64,000 bases of DNA from Scylla paramamosain (GCF_035594125.1 NC_087192.1:12181501-12245500); one strand, 5' to 3'. Shown: positions 36,130 through 47,474, counted from the stretch's first letter. The notes: generated by a model from the sequence alone, not told the origin. A program made the numbers and translations.

Positions 36130-37529
36130 CTGCCAGGTCCCCACTGCCAGTGATGGCAGGCCCTCCCCACCGCATCCATCTAGTACCAGGCCCTATACCA
36201 CGTGCCTGTCACACTCTGGCAGCCATACTGAAACATTGAGAAGCTGAGGTAAAGGCACAACTAGATGAAAATGTTAAAAGTTGTGTCATCAAGTCAGTGC
36301 CTGCTGGAGAGGCCACTGAATGGTGCACAAGGATGGTGGTGGCTGTGAAAAATAACAGTCAACCCAGACGTACTGTAGATTTCCAGCTACTGAACTCTTG
36401 CTGCAAAAGGGAAACTCACCATACAGCTGCCCCCTCTGACATGGTCTCTGGTATACCAGCGCACACCTACAAAACTGTTGCAGACGCCTTCTGGGGATTT
36501 CACCAGGTGAGCCTGGATGTGGAAAGTCAGCAGCTGACCACATTCATAACTCCCTGGGGCCGGTTTAGATACAGAAGGAAGCCCATGGGACATTGCTCAG
36601 CATCTGATGCGTATACCAGGCACTTCAACGATGTCATGCAGGATATACCACGTAAATACAAGTGCATAGATGACACTCTTCTCTATGATGCCTGCATGGA
36701 GGACGTATTCTGGCATGCGTACGAGTTCCTAGACACATGATCCCAAAGCTAGGCTAGGATCACCATGAAACCAGAAAAGTTCAAGTTTTGCTGCAGAGAA
36801 GCTGAGTTTGTTGGTCCCCACTTGGGATGGGATCACTACCAGCCCAAGTTTGAACACTTAGCAGCCATCAGGGACTTTCCCATGCCAAACCAGCCAACCA
36901 TCACTGACATCAGATCCTGACACGGCATGGTCAATCAACTGGTGCCATTTCTCACTACAACGCCTATCATGGAGCTATTCCGTGAGCTTCTCAGGAGGCC
37001 AGATGGCAATCGAGTATATTGGGATGACCAACTGAAGCAGAAGTTCCACCAGGCACAGGCTACACTCTGCCAGCTGGCCAAGGATGACTTCGTGTACTAC
37101 GATAGATCCTGGCCTACAGTTGTGACAGACTGGTCCAAGGAAGGGATTGGGTTTGTGGTACTGCAGCAGTACTGCACTTGTATCTCACCAAATTTGCTGT
37201 TCTGCTGCAAAGGGGGCTAGTGTCTGGCCCTTAGTGGCATCCGCCACTTGAGTAAAGCAGAGGCTGGGTATTCAGCGATTGAAGGAGAGGCTCTAGCTAT
37301 AGCATGGTGCTTGAGCAAGGCTCGGCTGTTTCTCCTTGGATGCCCTAACCTCATCGTGGTGACAGATCATCACTCATTAGTGGGGCTGTTCAGAGACAGA
37401 TCCCTCACTGATGTGGTGAACCCAAGGCTGTTTTGTCTTAAGGAAAAGACCCTGCAGTTCAGGTTCACAGTTAAATACCTGCCGGGCAAGCATAATAAAG
37501 CAGGTGACTCTCTCTCACAATTCTCTGGA
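36130..37529 (+). pseudogene. Gypsy reverse transcriptase and RNase H
   Basis: RT blocks: TRMVVAVKNNSQPRRTVDFQ, HTYKTVADAFWGFHQVSLDV, TTFITPWGRFRYRRKPMGH and KYKCIDDTLLYD, where the usual YxDD is C-I-D-D. Later ITMKPEKFKFCCREAEFVG and WPTVVTDWSKEGIGFVVLQQ (RNase H, first Asp), AEAGYSAIEGEALAIAWCLS, LIVVTDHHSLVGLF and KYLPGKHNKAGDSLSQF are readable. Stops at 36738, 36917 and 37218 break it into four frames. All key blocks are in order. Confidence 0.8.
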
Positions 37530-37876
37530 TGAGGACGATAAGGACCAAGTGGGGAGACATAGTGGCTGTGGTACATGCGGTGACAGTGGCAGTACTAAAC
37601 CAGGATGGCAGCATCGTCATGGACGAAAAGACTGTGACCAGAGCAGCAGCGGAAGATCCAGAATACCAGCTGCTGATTAGCAAGGTGCTATCTGGGAATT
37701 GGCACCAACACAAAGCACAAGAAGCACCCTGCCTACACCCCTATTATGCAGTGAGAGATAGGCTGGCGGTAAATGAAGACTTAGTTACCTACACTTCCAG
37801 TGAGGAGAGTGTTCGTTTGGTAATACCTGCCTCCCTCCGCCACAGTAGCGGTGTACTAGATAAATATAGTGCATAG

Positions 37877-38000
37877 CACCAAATCTGAACTTTTGGTCAG
37901 CAAAAGAAACAATATCGAGGCCAATTTCATTTTGCAAGTCGACTACTCATATCTCTGAACATTTGTAGTTCATTACCTCGTAACTCAGACACCCTCTGTA
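37877..38000. repeat. DNA-transposon end (TACAGAGGGTGTC type)
   Basis: The stretch ends TCGTAACTCAGACACCCTCTGTA, matching 8320-8374. Both share GTGCATAGCACCAAATCTGA-like sequence further in, but this copy has about 85 bp more in the middle. It lies at the junction between Gypsy and the R3 LINE. Confidence 0.5.
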
Positions 38001-38019
38001 TTGGACATGATAAATAATC

Positions 38020-39175
38020 TACTGAAGTGTAACATCCTGATAGAGAGATACTCATGTGACACAAGTAATGTTTATGGTTATGGCAAAAAGTTATTGGATA
38101 TGTGCAAGAATAATATGGTGTATATCTAATAGCAGAGTAGATGATGATTTAAGGATTGATACAGCAACTACGGTTTTCAATACTGTTGTAGACCATATCA
38201 TTGGATCGCCTGTATTTTTAAAAACAGTGCCAACATTTAAGATATATGATTTTGACCCACTCTTCTCAGATGTCCATTGTGGTATATCCTTTACCTTTAA
38301 GAATTTCAAGAATAAAGAGAAAAAATGACTTTGTTCCACTGGGAATGGGAGGAATAAAAAGATGAACCTTCATGAGGAAAACATCAAATCAGGCAAATGG
38401 GATAAGAGTAAAACAGACAAATATATTCAAAACATAAATCGTGACTATGTACTAAGTGTAATTGTTAATGCCGATCATAAATCTGTTAATGCGCTAAATG
38501 AGTTTCAAGGCTGACCCAGCCTTGAGAATATTCTCTAGGAAAGGTAAGATATTCACAAAAAAAATCTAACAAAAGTGCAATGGTAACTTATAACAAGCAA
38601 TGCTATATGAGTAGACAAGAGTATCATAAAACTAAACATAAGAACAATGTTTTGAAAACTGAGTCCTATAATGACATGATCAGAAAGAGTAAGAAATACA
38701 AACAGGAAATTAAAAGAATCCAAATAAAAGAAAAACAAGATTTTATTTCAAAGCTGAGAAATGCTAAAACCAAAGATTCCTGGTTGTATAGGCAGATTTT
38801 GCAACAGACAAAGAAAAAATTGATATACCAATTCTGGTCACAGAGTTTAAAGATCATTTTAAGCATCAAACTGCAGTATATCATAGTAATGAACAGCTAG
38901 AAATCAATATTGATCTTCATACTAATGTTCCATTATATAAAGAAGTAACTGAAGCTGAAGCACTAAGGTGCATTCACAACTTATGAATAATAAAGCTGGT
39001 GGTGATGATAATGTCATTAACAAATAAATTAAGAGCACAAAAGATGTAATATGTCCTTTGTATGTTCAGTTGTTTAACAAAGTGTTGGATACAGTGGTTG
39101 GGATCATGGTACCTCTCAAGGAATCTAGAGAAGCAGGAAGAGAAAATTCTAGAGCCCTGCACTGTTAGATGGCAA
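38020..39175 (+). mobile_element. R3 LINE: end of endonuclease and endonuclease-RT linker
   Basis: Blocks include VYGYGKKLLDMCKNNMVYI, TVVDHIIGSPVFLKTVPTFK and IYDFDPLFSDVHCGISFTF (the SDVH/SDH active-site His). Then come KSGKWDKSKTDKYIQNINRD and the linker HKTKHKNNVLKTESYNDMIR, KEKQDFISKLRNAKTKDSWL. The frame decays into GGDDNVINK-like and GIMVPL-like RT beginnings near 39000-39110. This is the continuation of the ORF2 begun at 34200, with about 450 nt missing. Confidence 0.7.
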
Positions 39176-39179
39176 TACC

Positions 39180-39796
39180 AACACTCAGATTTCATTTGCT
39201 GCAAGGATTGATGCCAGTTACACCAGATATAAACAAAACCATGTTGGACTGAGCAAGGATGGTCCCAAAAAGGTATATTTATTTTCTGATGTCAAGAAGT
39301 GAGTATAGTAGCAAATAAGAGATGAGGGGTACATAAATAAATGTTTACTCAATGTATAGTACTTCTAGGATGCAATTGTCATTTTAAGAAGGCTATAAAA
39401 TACATAGTGTATCTGTTGAATCAGACATAACCTATACATATTCACTTCTACTTTCATGATGCATCTCACTGGCTAGAGCTCCTCATGCTGGATATTATGA
39501 ATCCCATATATATGTGTTGCATATTAATACTAATGCCATCAATAATTTTTGAAAATTTACTGGCTTTCTTTCATAGGTTAGTTAAGTAGATTGGCTGGGT
39601 TTGGTTTCATTTAGTTAGGTAGGGAGCTTACGTTTGGTTTGGTTAAGTTAGGTTAGGTTAGGAACCCCATAATGTGTCAGAAACTTATAGTAATGCCACC
39701 AGCAATTTTTTTAAATTTATCAGCTTTTTGTTAGGAGTGCAACTGGTCTAAACTGTGAGCTGCAGTGTTGATGTGGTTAGTAATGGTATTTACAAG
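39180..39796. other. AT-rich spacer with short TTAGG run
   Basis: A GGTTAAGTTAGGTTAGGTTA stretch near 39640 contains three TTAGG units. A block ACTAATGCCATCAATAATTT (39530) recurs diverged near 39690 (GTAATGCCACCAGCAATTTT). Confidence 0.5.
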
Positions 39797-39988
39797 GACA
39801 AAACTATTTTTTTTCTTTTAAGTTTTGATGCGTTTTGACTAATTTGCACTTTATTTTTGTTGTAAATTACTCTGTTCCTTATGGTAGAGGGGTGGTAAAA
39901 ACAAAAACCGAGTGATTTTGTGACAAAGTGATGGCAGATTTTTTAAAACACATCAAAACTTAAAATAAAAAAATATATATATAGTTTT
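39797..39988. mobile_element. ~190-bp palindromic MITE candidate
   Basis: The left arm AAAACTATTTTTTTTCTTTT followed by AAGTTTTGATGCGTTTT is matched in inverted form by the right arm (AAAACTATATATATATTTTT...AAGTTTTGATGTGTTTT). Arms are about 40 bp and imperfect. No coding potential; target duplication not clear. Confidence 0.55.
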
Positions 39989-40202
39989 GTACACCATATG
40001 GAGTTTGTAGGGAAACTGGAAATTTACCTGGGAATGTTTATTCATGTAATGGGTTTTTGCATGATAGTGCAGCAATTGAAATTCTTGGTAGGATATGACA
40101 AAAGATAATGTGTACATACAGAGTGTATATGGATAACAGCAAGATTCACATTAAGACCAGATGCATATTTTCATAAGCAAGTGTAGTTACTTGGGCAAAG
40201 TG

Positions 40203-40625
40203 CTACAATATATTGCTTGTACAATAATAATACAATATATTGCTTGTACGATAATAAATAAAACTACATGTATGTATTAGACTCTTGCTTGTTGTATGCT
40301 TGGTGTAGTGGTTTGTAGAGTACTCCAAGGGTGTGTTCAGAGTGCTGCTGAAGGGTACCAAGGAAAGACAAAGTGGTACTAGGCTGTGGTATATTAATAG
40401 AATACTGATATACAAGGAAGCGCCAGCCCGCCAGCATAAAGGGCTGGCAGGTGGATATGACTGACTGAAATAACAAGGAGCGCGGGAGAAAATAAGGTGG
40501 GCAGGGGAACACCTTGCATGGCTGTATCCAAAGACAACGACACTTGGACAATGCTCAGCCACACGTAAAGGCGTGCCCCCATGCCTCGCAAAACATACTG
40601 GTGACACGCAGATCACATAAAGAAA
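40203..40625 (-). repeat. Unassigned GC-richer block, possible solo LTR
   Basis: The block stands out by composition from the AT-rich surroundings. On the minus strand it starts near TGTCACCAGTATG and ends near AAGAGTCTAATACATACA, with AATAA-rich sequence after it. A 28-bp unit (ACAATATATTGCTTGTAC plus ATAATAA) is tandemly duplicated at 40205-40258. A 137-aa minus ORF spans it but shows no domain. Confidence 0.3.
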
Positions 40626-41361
40626 AATAAATAAATGAATGTGCGTAACTGTTTGAATAAAGACATGAATAAGAGCATAAGTGTGTTAACTATACTAATC
40701 TGTGTAAGTCAGGAAAGACATGGCATTTCTATGCCAAAAAAACTGCAATAATATTGAAAATATGGTGTTTCTTTTCCAAACAAATTGCAATAATAACACT
40801 GTACTGATAACGCACATGATGACGAAGCGAAAACTGGTAGCTGAGAAGTTCTTGAGTCTTGAAGCAACAAGAACACAGCTTAAATCAGTCAATGATGCAT
40901 CCAGTGATGACTTCAAAAATCCAGGGGATTACATCAGTGAATAGCTTGAAGTCATATGGGAAAAGACTGCAGGCATTGCAAAAGAAAGCCTGATAGAGGT
41001 CCTGAAGCAGCTGCAAGCACTGTAGACATGTAGTAGTGTAGACAATTTGAGTCCATTCCTAAAGACTGTAAATCATTTGCCTCAATTTCTTGAGAGGGGA
41101 CCATGCAGCAGGTCATTGCTCATGACTCCTTTGAGCCCCTTCATGAAATTCTGCACAGTAGGATGATCACAGCTTCCAGATATATTTCTCAATTTGACAA
41201 ACAGATTTTCCAGTTTTGACTCAGTTGTCGAATGAAAAGATACTTTACTCTAAAGATCTGAACATCTTGAAACAGAGATTTGAATGCTGCTAAGTTGTTT
41301 AGCCAACCATCAATACAGTGAATTTGTACATGCTATGGTGCACAGACTTCCCACAACTTTA
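40626..41361. other. Spacer, possible further P-element-like debris
   Basis: The ORF at 40720-40944 is rich in polar residues and not recognised. No splice sites or repeat structure were seen. Confidence 0.3.
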
Positions 41362-41640
41362 TATAACTTGTGATATAAGAAATAAACTGATGATGACATG
41401 ATTCTGACGATAACCCCCTAGAACTTCTTTGAAATTAAATTTTGTTGCACTGTTAAAACAATCAAACAATCTGTCTATTTCATATATAAAGTCTGCTGTA
41501 TAAATGGCTCCCTTTGGAAGCAAACCCATGATGACATGGGTATAAATACCTGCTGCCACCGTGTGACTCATAACCTGTGTGGCACAACTGACCCTCATTT
41601 TTTAAAAGCCATCAAGACATATGTTTGTGGGTAAGTTTAG
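41362..41640 (-). pseudogene. P-element/THAP9-like transposase fragment
   Basis: The reading KMRVSCATQVMSHTVAAGIY, then HVIMGLLPKGAIYTADFIYE and IDRLFDCFNSATKF resembles the conserved block of P-element and THAP9 transposases (K-M-R-V-x-x-A-x-Q-V-x-S-x-x-V-A-A, then a helix with F-I-x-x-M-D-x-L-F-D). Only about 75 codons remain and a stop precedes the block, so it is a relic. Confidence 0.55.
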
Positions 41641-41735
41641 GAGTTAAGTCAAATTTTTTTATCACGATCAGTCTTGAAATTTTTCTTAAATATGGTCACA
41701 TAAAATAATTTTGTCCCCAGTTTTAACAGAATACA

Positions 41736-41985
41736 GTGGAACCTTGGTTACTGAACATCTCCCTTTCCAAACAATTTGGTTTTCACATTTACTGTCTGCC
41801 CTGCTTGTTGCTTCATGTGATTTAAGTAAGCCTTTACTGTCTGTCCAGCTTGCTGCTTCATGTGATGTAAGTAGGCCATTACTGTCTGTCCTGCTTGCTG
41901 CTGCATGTGATGTTAGTAAGCCTTTACTGTCTGTTCTGCTTGCTGCTACATGTAATTTAATGAAAATATTTACAGCATAACCCTT
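41736..41985 (+). mobile_element. Tigger-type terminus with internal 45-bp minisatellite
   Basis: TA is followed by CAGTGGAACCTTGGTTACTG and AACATCTCCCTTTCCAAACA, a common Tigger/pogo terminal sequence. From 41788 four 45-bp units (starts 41788, 41833, 41878, 41923; each TTTACTGTCTG-like) make an in-frame minisatellite with 15-residue repeats. No second TIR was found. Confidence 0.55.
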
Positions 41986-42024
41986 TCCTATGTAAATGCA
42001 TATGATATTAATCTGTAGTGTTTA

Positions 42025-42025
<1 letters not shown>

Positions 42026-42105
<80 letters not shown>
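42026..42105. repeat. (TA)n microsatellite
   Basis: 80 bp of TA dinucleotides flanked on both sides by GTGTTTAGTAT, another case where array and flank look duplicated. Confidence 0.95.
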
Positions 42106-42108
<3 letters not shown>

Positions 42109-43245
42109 CTTAGGTAAGTGTTTAGTATGTATATACAATTTCATTTTTGAGCCATATTACAGCCTTCAATTTTGCTTGTATATGTGAGACTTATCACTAA
42201 CAGTAACAAAGAACATTTTGACAAGTCAGGAGAGAATGCTTTCATATACATACCCATCTTTTGGGCTTGGAGTTATTATAGACTGAATACTTCTGTAGAA
42301 ACTGAGACACTTTGCGATTATTTTATTTCTTCAATGCCTTTGTCAACATGCATATAATATCAAAGCAATAAAATGAAATTGAAAGTTATGGTATTGGCGA
42401 GGGATAAAGACTTTGGTTATAAATCTTTTGGAGCACTAACACTGTTGCAGAGTTGGCTACACAGAGTGGGCTGCTGTGTTTCCTCAAATGTGATCAGATA
42501 AAAGGGAAAGTTACTTTCTCCTGGAAAGTTACTTCTCAAATCTATAATCAGTAAAGATTAAGAAACAGGAAACAAGACTTCAGAATAATCAGAAAGGAAA
42601 ACTGAAAGTCATAAAATTCACAGTATGTTATGATCTTTAAGAACTGCAGGTGTAGAAAACCAGGGCATTGAGACATGGGGTGTTGCCAGATGTGCATCCA
42701 ACCATTTTGTTGAACATACAATTCTTGTTTATTTACAGGTATTTATAATGTAAAGAACTATTTATTTATTACACATACTATAGGGTTGTGGAAAGTGTAT
42801 GTAAAGGTGAAGATAAAAGTTTTAAAAAATATAACAAAATTCCTCATCCCTTGTCTAAGAAGGGAAAAAATCCAAGAATCAAAATCATATGGCAGTCACA
42901 CTTCTATTCATGGCATGGGAATAATATATACATAAAACAATTTGTTATTTTTCTCATTTTAAAGGGTAAATAAAAAAAAATATATGAAAAAATGCAACCT
43001 GACAAGACCCCTATCTCTGGCAAAGCAGAACACTGTACAGGTCAATGGAAGTTTATAATTTTTAATAATGTGACCTGCAACAAATTGTGGATGTGAAAGT
43101 TACTGTTTTAATGAGATGCAGTATGTTTATGGAAATTATGAATGTGAATTATTAACTCCGTGATTAGTGTATGTTTTGTGTTTTGCTACATATTTTTTTT
43201 TCCAGGATATCAAGCTCAGAATAAAATATGAACAATAATTCACAA
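42106..43245. other. AT-rich spacer, nothing recognised
   Basis: No domain, TIR or exon-like structure was recognised. Confidence 0.4.
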
Positions 43246-43427
43246 TAAAAAAAAAAAACTATGTAAAAAAAATATAATTTTCAATTCAGGATGAACAAAT
43301 TGACATAGTAGAAGAGTACAAATATCTGGGTGTAACTTTAAACTAAAGTGAAAATTTTAGGACATGTCAGGAGAATCTTTGTCAGCAAGGAAGGAGGGCA
43401 ATGTACAGTTTGATTGTAAAAAGTTAG
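43246..43427 (+). repeat. ~182-bp direct repeat, copy 1 (R3 LINE piece)
   Basis: An A run, then TATAATTTTCAATTCAGGAT, GAAGAGTACAAATATCTGGG and AAGGAGGGCAATGTACAGTT. It duplicates 44300-44482 with few differences; both encode an EEYKYLGVTLN-like part of LINE ORF2. This copy is out of order relative to the rest of the RT. Confidence 0.85.
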
Positions 43428-43599
43428 TATCCTCATTATGAAAGTTATTTAACCTTTTATATAAGAATAACAAGAAAAAAATATTTATGCAATACTCAAC
43501 CATGAGTGAGGATAAATATATGGGATAGTCAACCCAAAAAAATTTTGTTTTTTAGTCTGCTTCCTAATAGTTATTTGTCCTGGGATTAGAGGCCAGTGT

Positions 43600-44765
43600 G
43601 GTAATTTCCTCCAAAGTTTAACAAGCACAAAGTTCTATACTCTAGACTCCTTGGTACCTATCTATAAGAATGTTGAAGAAGTTAGCGATAAGAATAATTA
43701 CAGAGGCATCACACTTTTAAGTTGTTTGGGGAAGTTATTTACCACTCTGTTAAGTACAAGACTGCCTGATTTCTGTGAGGAAAAAACAAATTATTAAAGA
43801 AATCCAGGCAGGTTTTACACTAAGATATTCCACAACAGATCATGTTTTTGTAATAAAAAATTTGACTGATTTGTTTTTGTACAGCAAGAAGAAATTATTT
43901 GCATATTGATCTTATCTGGCAGGATGGTTTGTGGTACAAGTTATTCAAGATGGCGAGATTATGAGAGTTATAAAGAATATGTATAGTAATATTAAGTCTT
44001 GTGTTTCATGTAATCAGGAATTTTCTCATTACTTTGTAAGCTATAGTGGAGTAAGGCAGAGGGAAAACTTATCACCTGTTCTATTATCTTTATGTGTAAA
44101 TGACACTGAAGATCATTCGTTGGAAAATAATTGTGATTTTGTTAAAATAGGTGATGAATGGATTGATAGTATGCTCAAAGTTCTAGTTCTTATGTATGCT
44201 GCAGACGAAAGGAGTATAAATAATGCACTTAAAGCTATGGGAACATAGTGTGACACATGGAATTTAGATGTAAATTGTAGTTACTGTATTCACTGAGAGA
44301 AAAAAAAAAAAAATATGTAAAAAAAACCATAATTTTCAATTCAGGGTGAACAAATTGACATAATAGAAGAGTACAAATATCTGGATGTAACTTTAAACTA
44401 AAATGAAAATTTTTGGAGATGTCAGAAGAATCTTTGTCAGCAAGGAAGGAGGGCAATGTACAGTTTGATTGTAAAAAGTTAGAAATTTAGCTTACCAACT
44501 GATTTTACAACTAGAACTATTTGAGGAAATGGTGTTGCCTATAATAATGTAAGGTTGCGAGATCTGGGGATATAAGGTATTCAAAGCATTATAAGTTGTA
44601 CATTTAGCATTTCTTAAACATATTCTTGGTGTTATAAAGACTATTTGTAATGCTATGGTATATGGAGAACTGGGAAAATATCCTATCAATACTCACATCA
44701 AAAGTAGAATGTTAAGTTATTGGTTAAGGTTAATCAATGGTAAACAAGAAAACTTAGTCTTTTGA
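43600..44765 (+). mobile_element. R3 LINE: reverse transcriptase part
   Basis: Readable RT order: NNYRGITLLSCLGKLFTTLL, RLPDFCEE, then VIKNMYSNIKSCVSCNQEFS, SYSGVRQRENLSPVLLSLCV, WIDSMLKVLVLMYAADERSI (usual YADD, here Y-A-A-D) and EEYKYLDVTLN. The catalytic Asp change and many frameshifts make it dead. It continues where 38020-39175 stops, in the same orientation, with about 4 kb of other sequence between. Confidence 0.75.
44300..44482 (+). repeat. ~182-bp direct repeat, copy 2 (in LINE order)
   Basis: It matches 43246-43427 and is followed by the continuation of the LINE (AAATTTAGCTTACC), so this is the original position. Confidence 0.85.
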
Positions 44766-46012
44766 AACTGCATGATGAAAATAGTTTTAAGGGGGGGGAC
44801 ACTCTGCAAGTCACCTAAAATCCAAACTAAAACTATATCTACATTTTTTATGGCTATATTATGGAAATAATATGCAGAATCATAAATTATGAAAATATTT
44901 AAGTGATTGATAGATATTATGTACTAAATTATATTTATCTGATAGAGATTTGGGAAACTACTCATCAGTCTTTAAGTTGAAAGAGTAATTCAATAACTAG
45001 ATTTTGTCATATAAACTTTGCTTAATATCAATATACAAAAATGTAGTGATTTTTCAAAGTAGAGTATCTGTTTTCTTTAAACACTTTGCTTGTGTTCTGA
45101 GAAGAAAAAAATCATAAAAATTCAAGTATTCACACAATTCAAAATCTATTCATACAAAACAGCCAGTTATATACAGATTAAGATGATACTAACCTAATGA
45201 AATTTGAATGATACATAACCAAGCTATTTCCATCCAAACTTACTCAAAAAAAAAAAAAAGAGAGATACAGAGCTTTAAAGATTTTAAATATGTGCCATAC
45301 ATTAAGTAAAAAAAAAAATTAGTTTAATCTTATTACTAGACTGTTCTTTTAGCAATCATTTAATACAAGTCTCATCTCTGAGTTTTCTATTTAGAATCCT
45401 CCAACCAGATAATTTGTATCAGCAATGATTTTCCTCATTTGCATGGTTGAACAGGTTTTTCCCTCTCCCTTATCCTATCCCAGTCTCTTAGACCATTTAA
45501 CATTTTGGCATGAACTGGAAGTCCATGCTCATCATATATGTTACCTGCCACATACTTTTTATATTTAAAACGAACCTGACTTGGGCAACTGTAAAGTCAA
45601 CAACTGGTTTCCCAAGACTTTTAACTTTGGGGTGTAAGGTTCATAGTCTTTGGTGCAGAGACTCATTGGGGTTTTGAATCATACCATGGAGGCACTCACA
45701 CAGTTGAAAGGTGCTGAGAGGAGCAATAGTAACACTACCAAACGTACAATAAAATCTGATTGATGGAAAAAATAAACACATTTCCAGCCTAATTTCCTGG
45801 TTTGTTTACATGCAAGATTTAAATCCCCCAAGCCAGTGACATTTAAATGCCTAAGGTACCTCTATTTATTTACACAATAAAATTTACCAAAAAAAAAAAA
45901 AATTTGTCATAAGAAAAGATTTCAGACATGTAGGAGGTATGTTAGGCTACAGAGATTTTTCATGTCTTCTGCCGAGTGCCCACTTTAAGTCACCTTAGCT
46001 GAAGTACCGTAT
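44766..46012. other. AT-rich spacer, nothing recognised
   Basis: There are A runs at 45246-45260 and 45890-45902. No coding or repeat signature was recognised. Confidence 0.4.
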
Positions 46013-46140
46013 TTACTGACACATTAGACACACTTTTTTCTTCATAAAAAGTATCTAATAATCACCATGCATCTAATGTGGCTGTAGTACAGATGCCTAG
46101 GCCTATAAGCCTAGGCCTATAGGAATTGAAGCAGTAGTAC
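46013..46140. repeat. Recurrent terminal motif, copy 4, with 14-bp duplication
   Basis: It begins ACCGTATTTACTGACACATT and continues AGACACAC...GCATCTAATGTG, the forward form of the ends at 1388, 6043 and 601. Inside lies a tandem AGCCTAGGCCTATA-type 14-bp pair at about 46097-46125. Confidence 0.45.
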
Positions 46141-46154
46141 ACTAAGCACAAATA

Positions 46155-47474
46155 CAAGATGTACCGGTAGTCAAAAAGTATTCGACCTTTGGCCAAAAAC
46201 AAGTGATATTAAAAACTCACAATTTTTATTTTCTCCTTCAAAGTATTTGCCTTTGGAGTGTACACATTTTTGCCAGCATTCCTGCCACTGCTGGAAATAT
46301 TTCTGGAAATCACTTTTTTGAGATGCTGTAGAGATGTGGCGTAATTTTGCTTAATGTCCTCTGTTGACTGAAATGTTCTCCCTTTGGGTGTATTTTTGAG
46401 CTCTGGGAATAGCCAAAAGTCACATGGAACCAAATCAGGGGAGAAGGGAGCCTGATGAACAAGTGGTGTGTTATGCTTAATGAGGAATGCATGGATGACA
46501 TGGGTGGAATGAGCAGGTGCATTATCATGGTGGGGTTGCCATTTCAGATCAGGTCATTTTTGCCGCACAGCTTCATGAAGGTGGCAAAAACTTCCAGGTA
46601 GTATTCTTTGTTAATTGTCTGACCTTGTGGCGCATATTCATGGTGCACAATACCTCTTTAATAAAAAAAAAACAGGTCAGCACCATTTTAACATGGCTGT
46701 GCACCTGTCTTGCTTTCTTTGGTCTTGGTGAGAATGGATGCTTCCAATGGGACAATTGCTGTTTTGTTTCAAGATCATAGCTGTACACCCACGTCTCATT
46801 GCCAATGATGATAGTGTTCATAAAGTTTTGATCTTGGCTAACATACTCCAGCATGTCCTGGGAGATTTCCTTTCTGCTTTCTTTCTGCTGGTCAGACAGC
46901 AACTTTGGTACTAGTTTGGCCAACACCCTCCTCATGAACAAATCTTTTGTTATAATTGGCTAAACTGACCCATGGCTGATTCCAACTTTGGCAACAATCT
47001 CCTCAATTGCCACACAATGGACTTCCTAGACTTTTCTCAAACCTTTACAATCATTTCATCATTTCTGCTAGTTGAAGGTCTGCCACAACGTGGCTCACTG
47101 TCCACTGAGATGCAGCCATCTTTGAACCAGATGTACCACTCCTTTATTTGTGTTTTCCCTCCATCATCTCGAAAGGCCTTCTGAATCTTCTCAATAGTCT
47201 AGATTTGCATATCACTAAGTTTTTGGCAGAATTTGATACAGTATCTTTGCTCAATGCACTTGGTCATCTTAACTTAAAAAAGAAAAATTGCACAGCACAC
47301 TTTTCATATCTGTACTCAACACATCACTGCAGGTGACTATTGCCACCTACAGACACAAAAATCTTTGTGCATGCTCATTGAGGGCATGGCCACTTAATAT
47401 CCATGCGGATTTTGCTCATGCACTATTACATTGTGCTAACCAATTCAAGGTCAGATACTTTTCACTACACCTTG
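46155..47474 (-). mobile_element. mariner transposon, complete with TIRs, dead transposase
   Basis: Ends: left CAAGATGTACCGGTAGTC...AAAAAGTATTCGACCTT, right (inverse) CAAGGTGTAGTGAAAAGTAT followed by CTGACCTT, flanked by TA (46153-46154, 47475-47476). The minus-strand transposase reads from YCIKFCQKLSDMQ (about 47245) through IKEWYIWFKDGCISVDSEPR and GRPSTSRNDEMIVKV (helix-turn-helix) to KESRKEISQDMLEYVSQDQN, IIIGNETWVYSYDLETKQQL (first Asp of DD34D changed to Asn), WKHPFSPRPKKARQVHSHVK and VPCDFWLFPELKN at the C-terminus. Several frameshifts are present. Confidence 0.88.

Larger units (their letters stand above)
34416..37876 (+). mobile_element. Ty3/Gypsy retrotransposon, 5' LTR remnant to integrase linker
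   Basis: The internal region begins with a possible primer-binding site TGGCGCACTGAG at 34567. The sequence from about 34416 to 34566 may be the end of the 5' LTR. Coding order is gag (34583-35346), zinc knuckle, protease, RT, RNase H and the start of the integrase region. It stops near 37860 at the usual LVIPASLRHS linker, so integrase and 3' LTR are missing. Lesions are several frameshifts and stops (35344, 35771, 36238, 36738, 36917, 37218). It sits within the R3 LINE, whose pieces flank it in the same orientation. Confidence 0.82.

Noticed and set aside
39638..39665. Telomere (TTAGG)n
   Set aside because: Only three units within unique intron; an interstitial chance or repair tract, not a chromosome end.
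40203..40616. 137-codon minus-strand ORF as a gene
   Set aside because: No domain, no splice support, low-complexity N/Y/S-rich C-terminus; the block is more likely an LTR or other repeat.
41788..41967. CRISPR-like array of evenly spaced repeats
   Set aside because: The 45-bp units are adjacent tandem repeats without spacers, in a eukaryotic intron.
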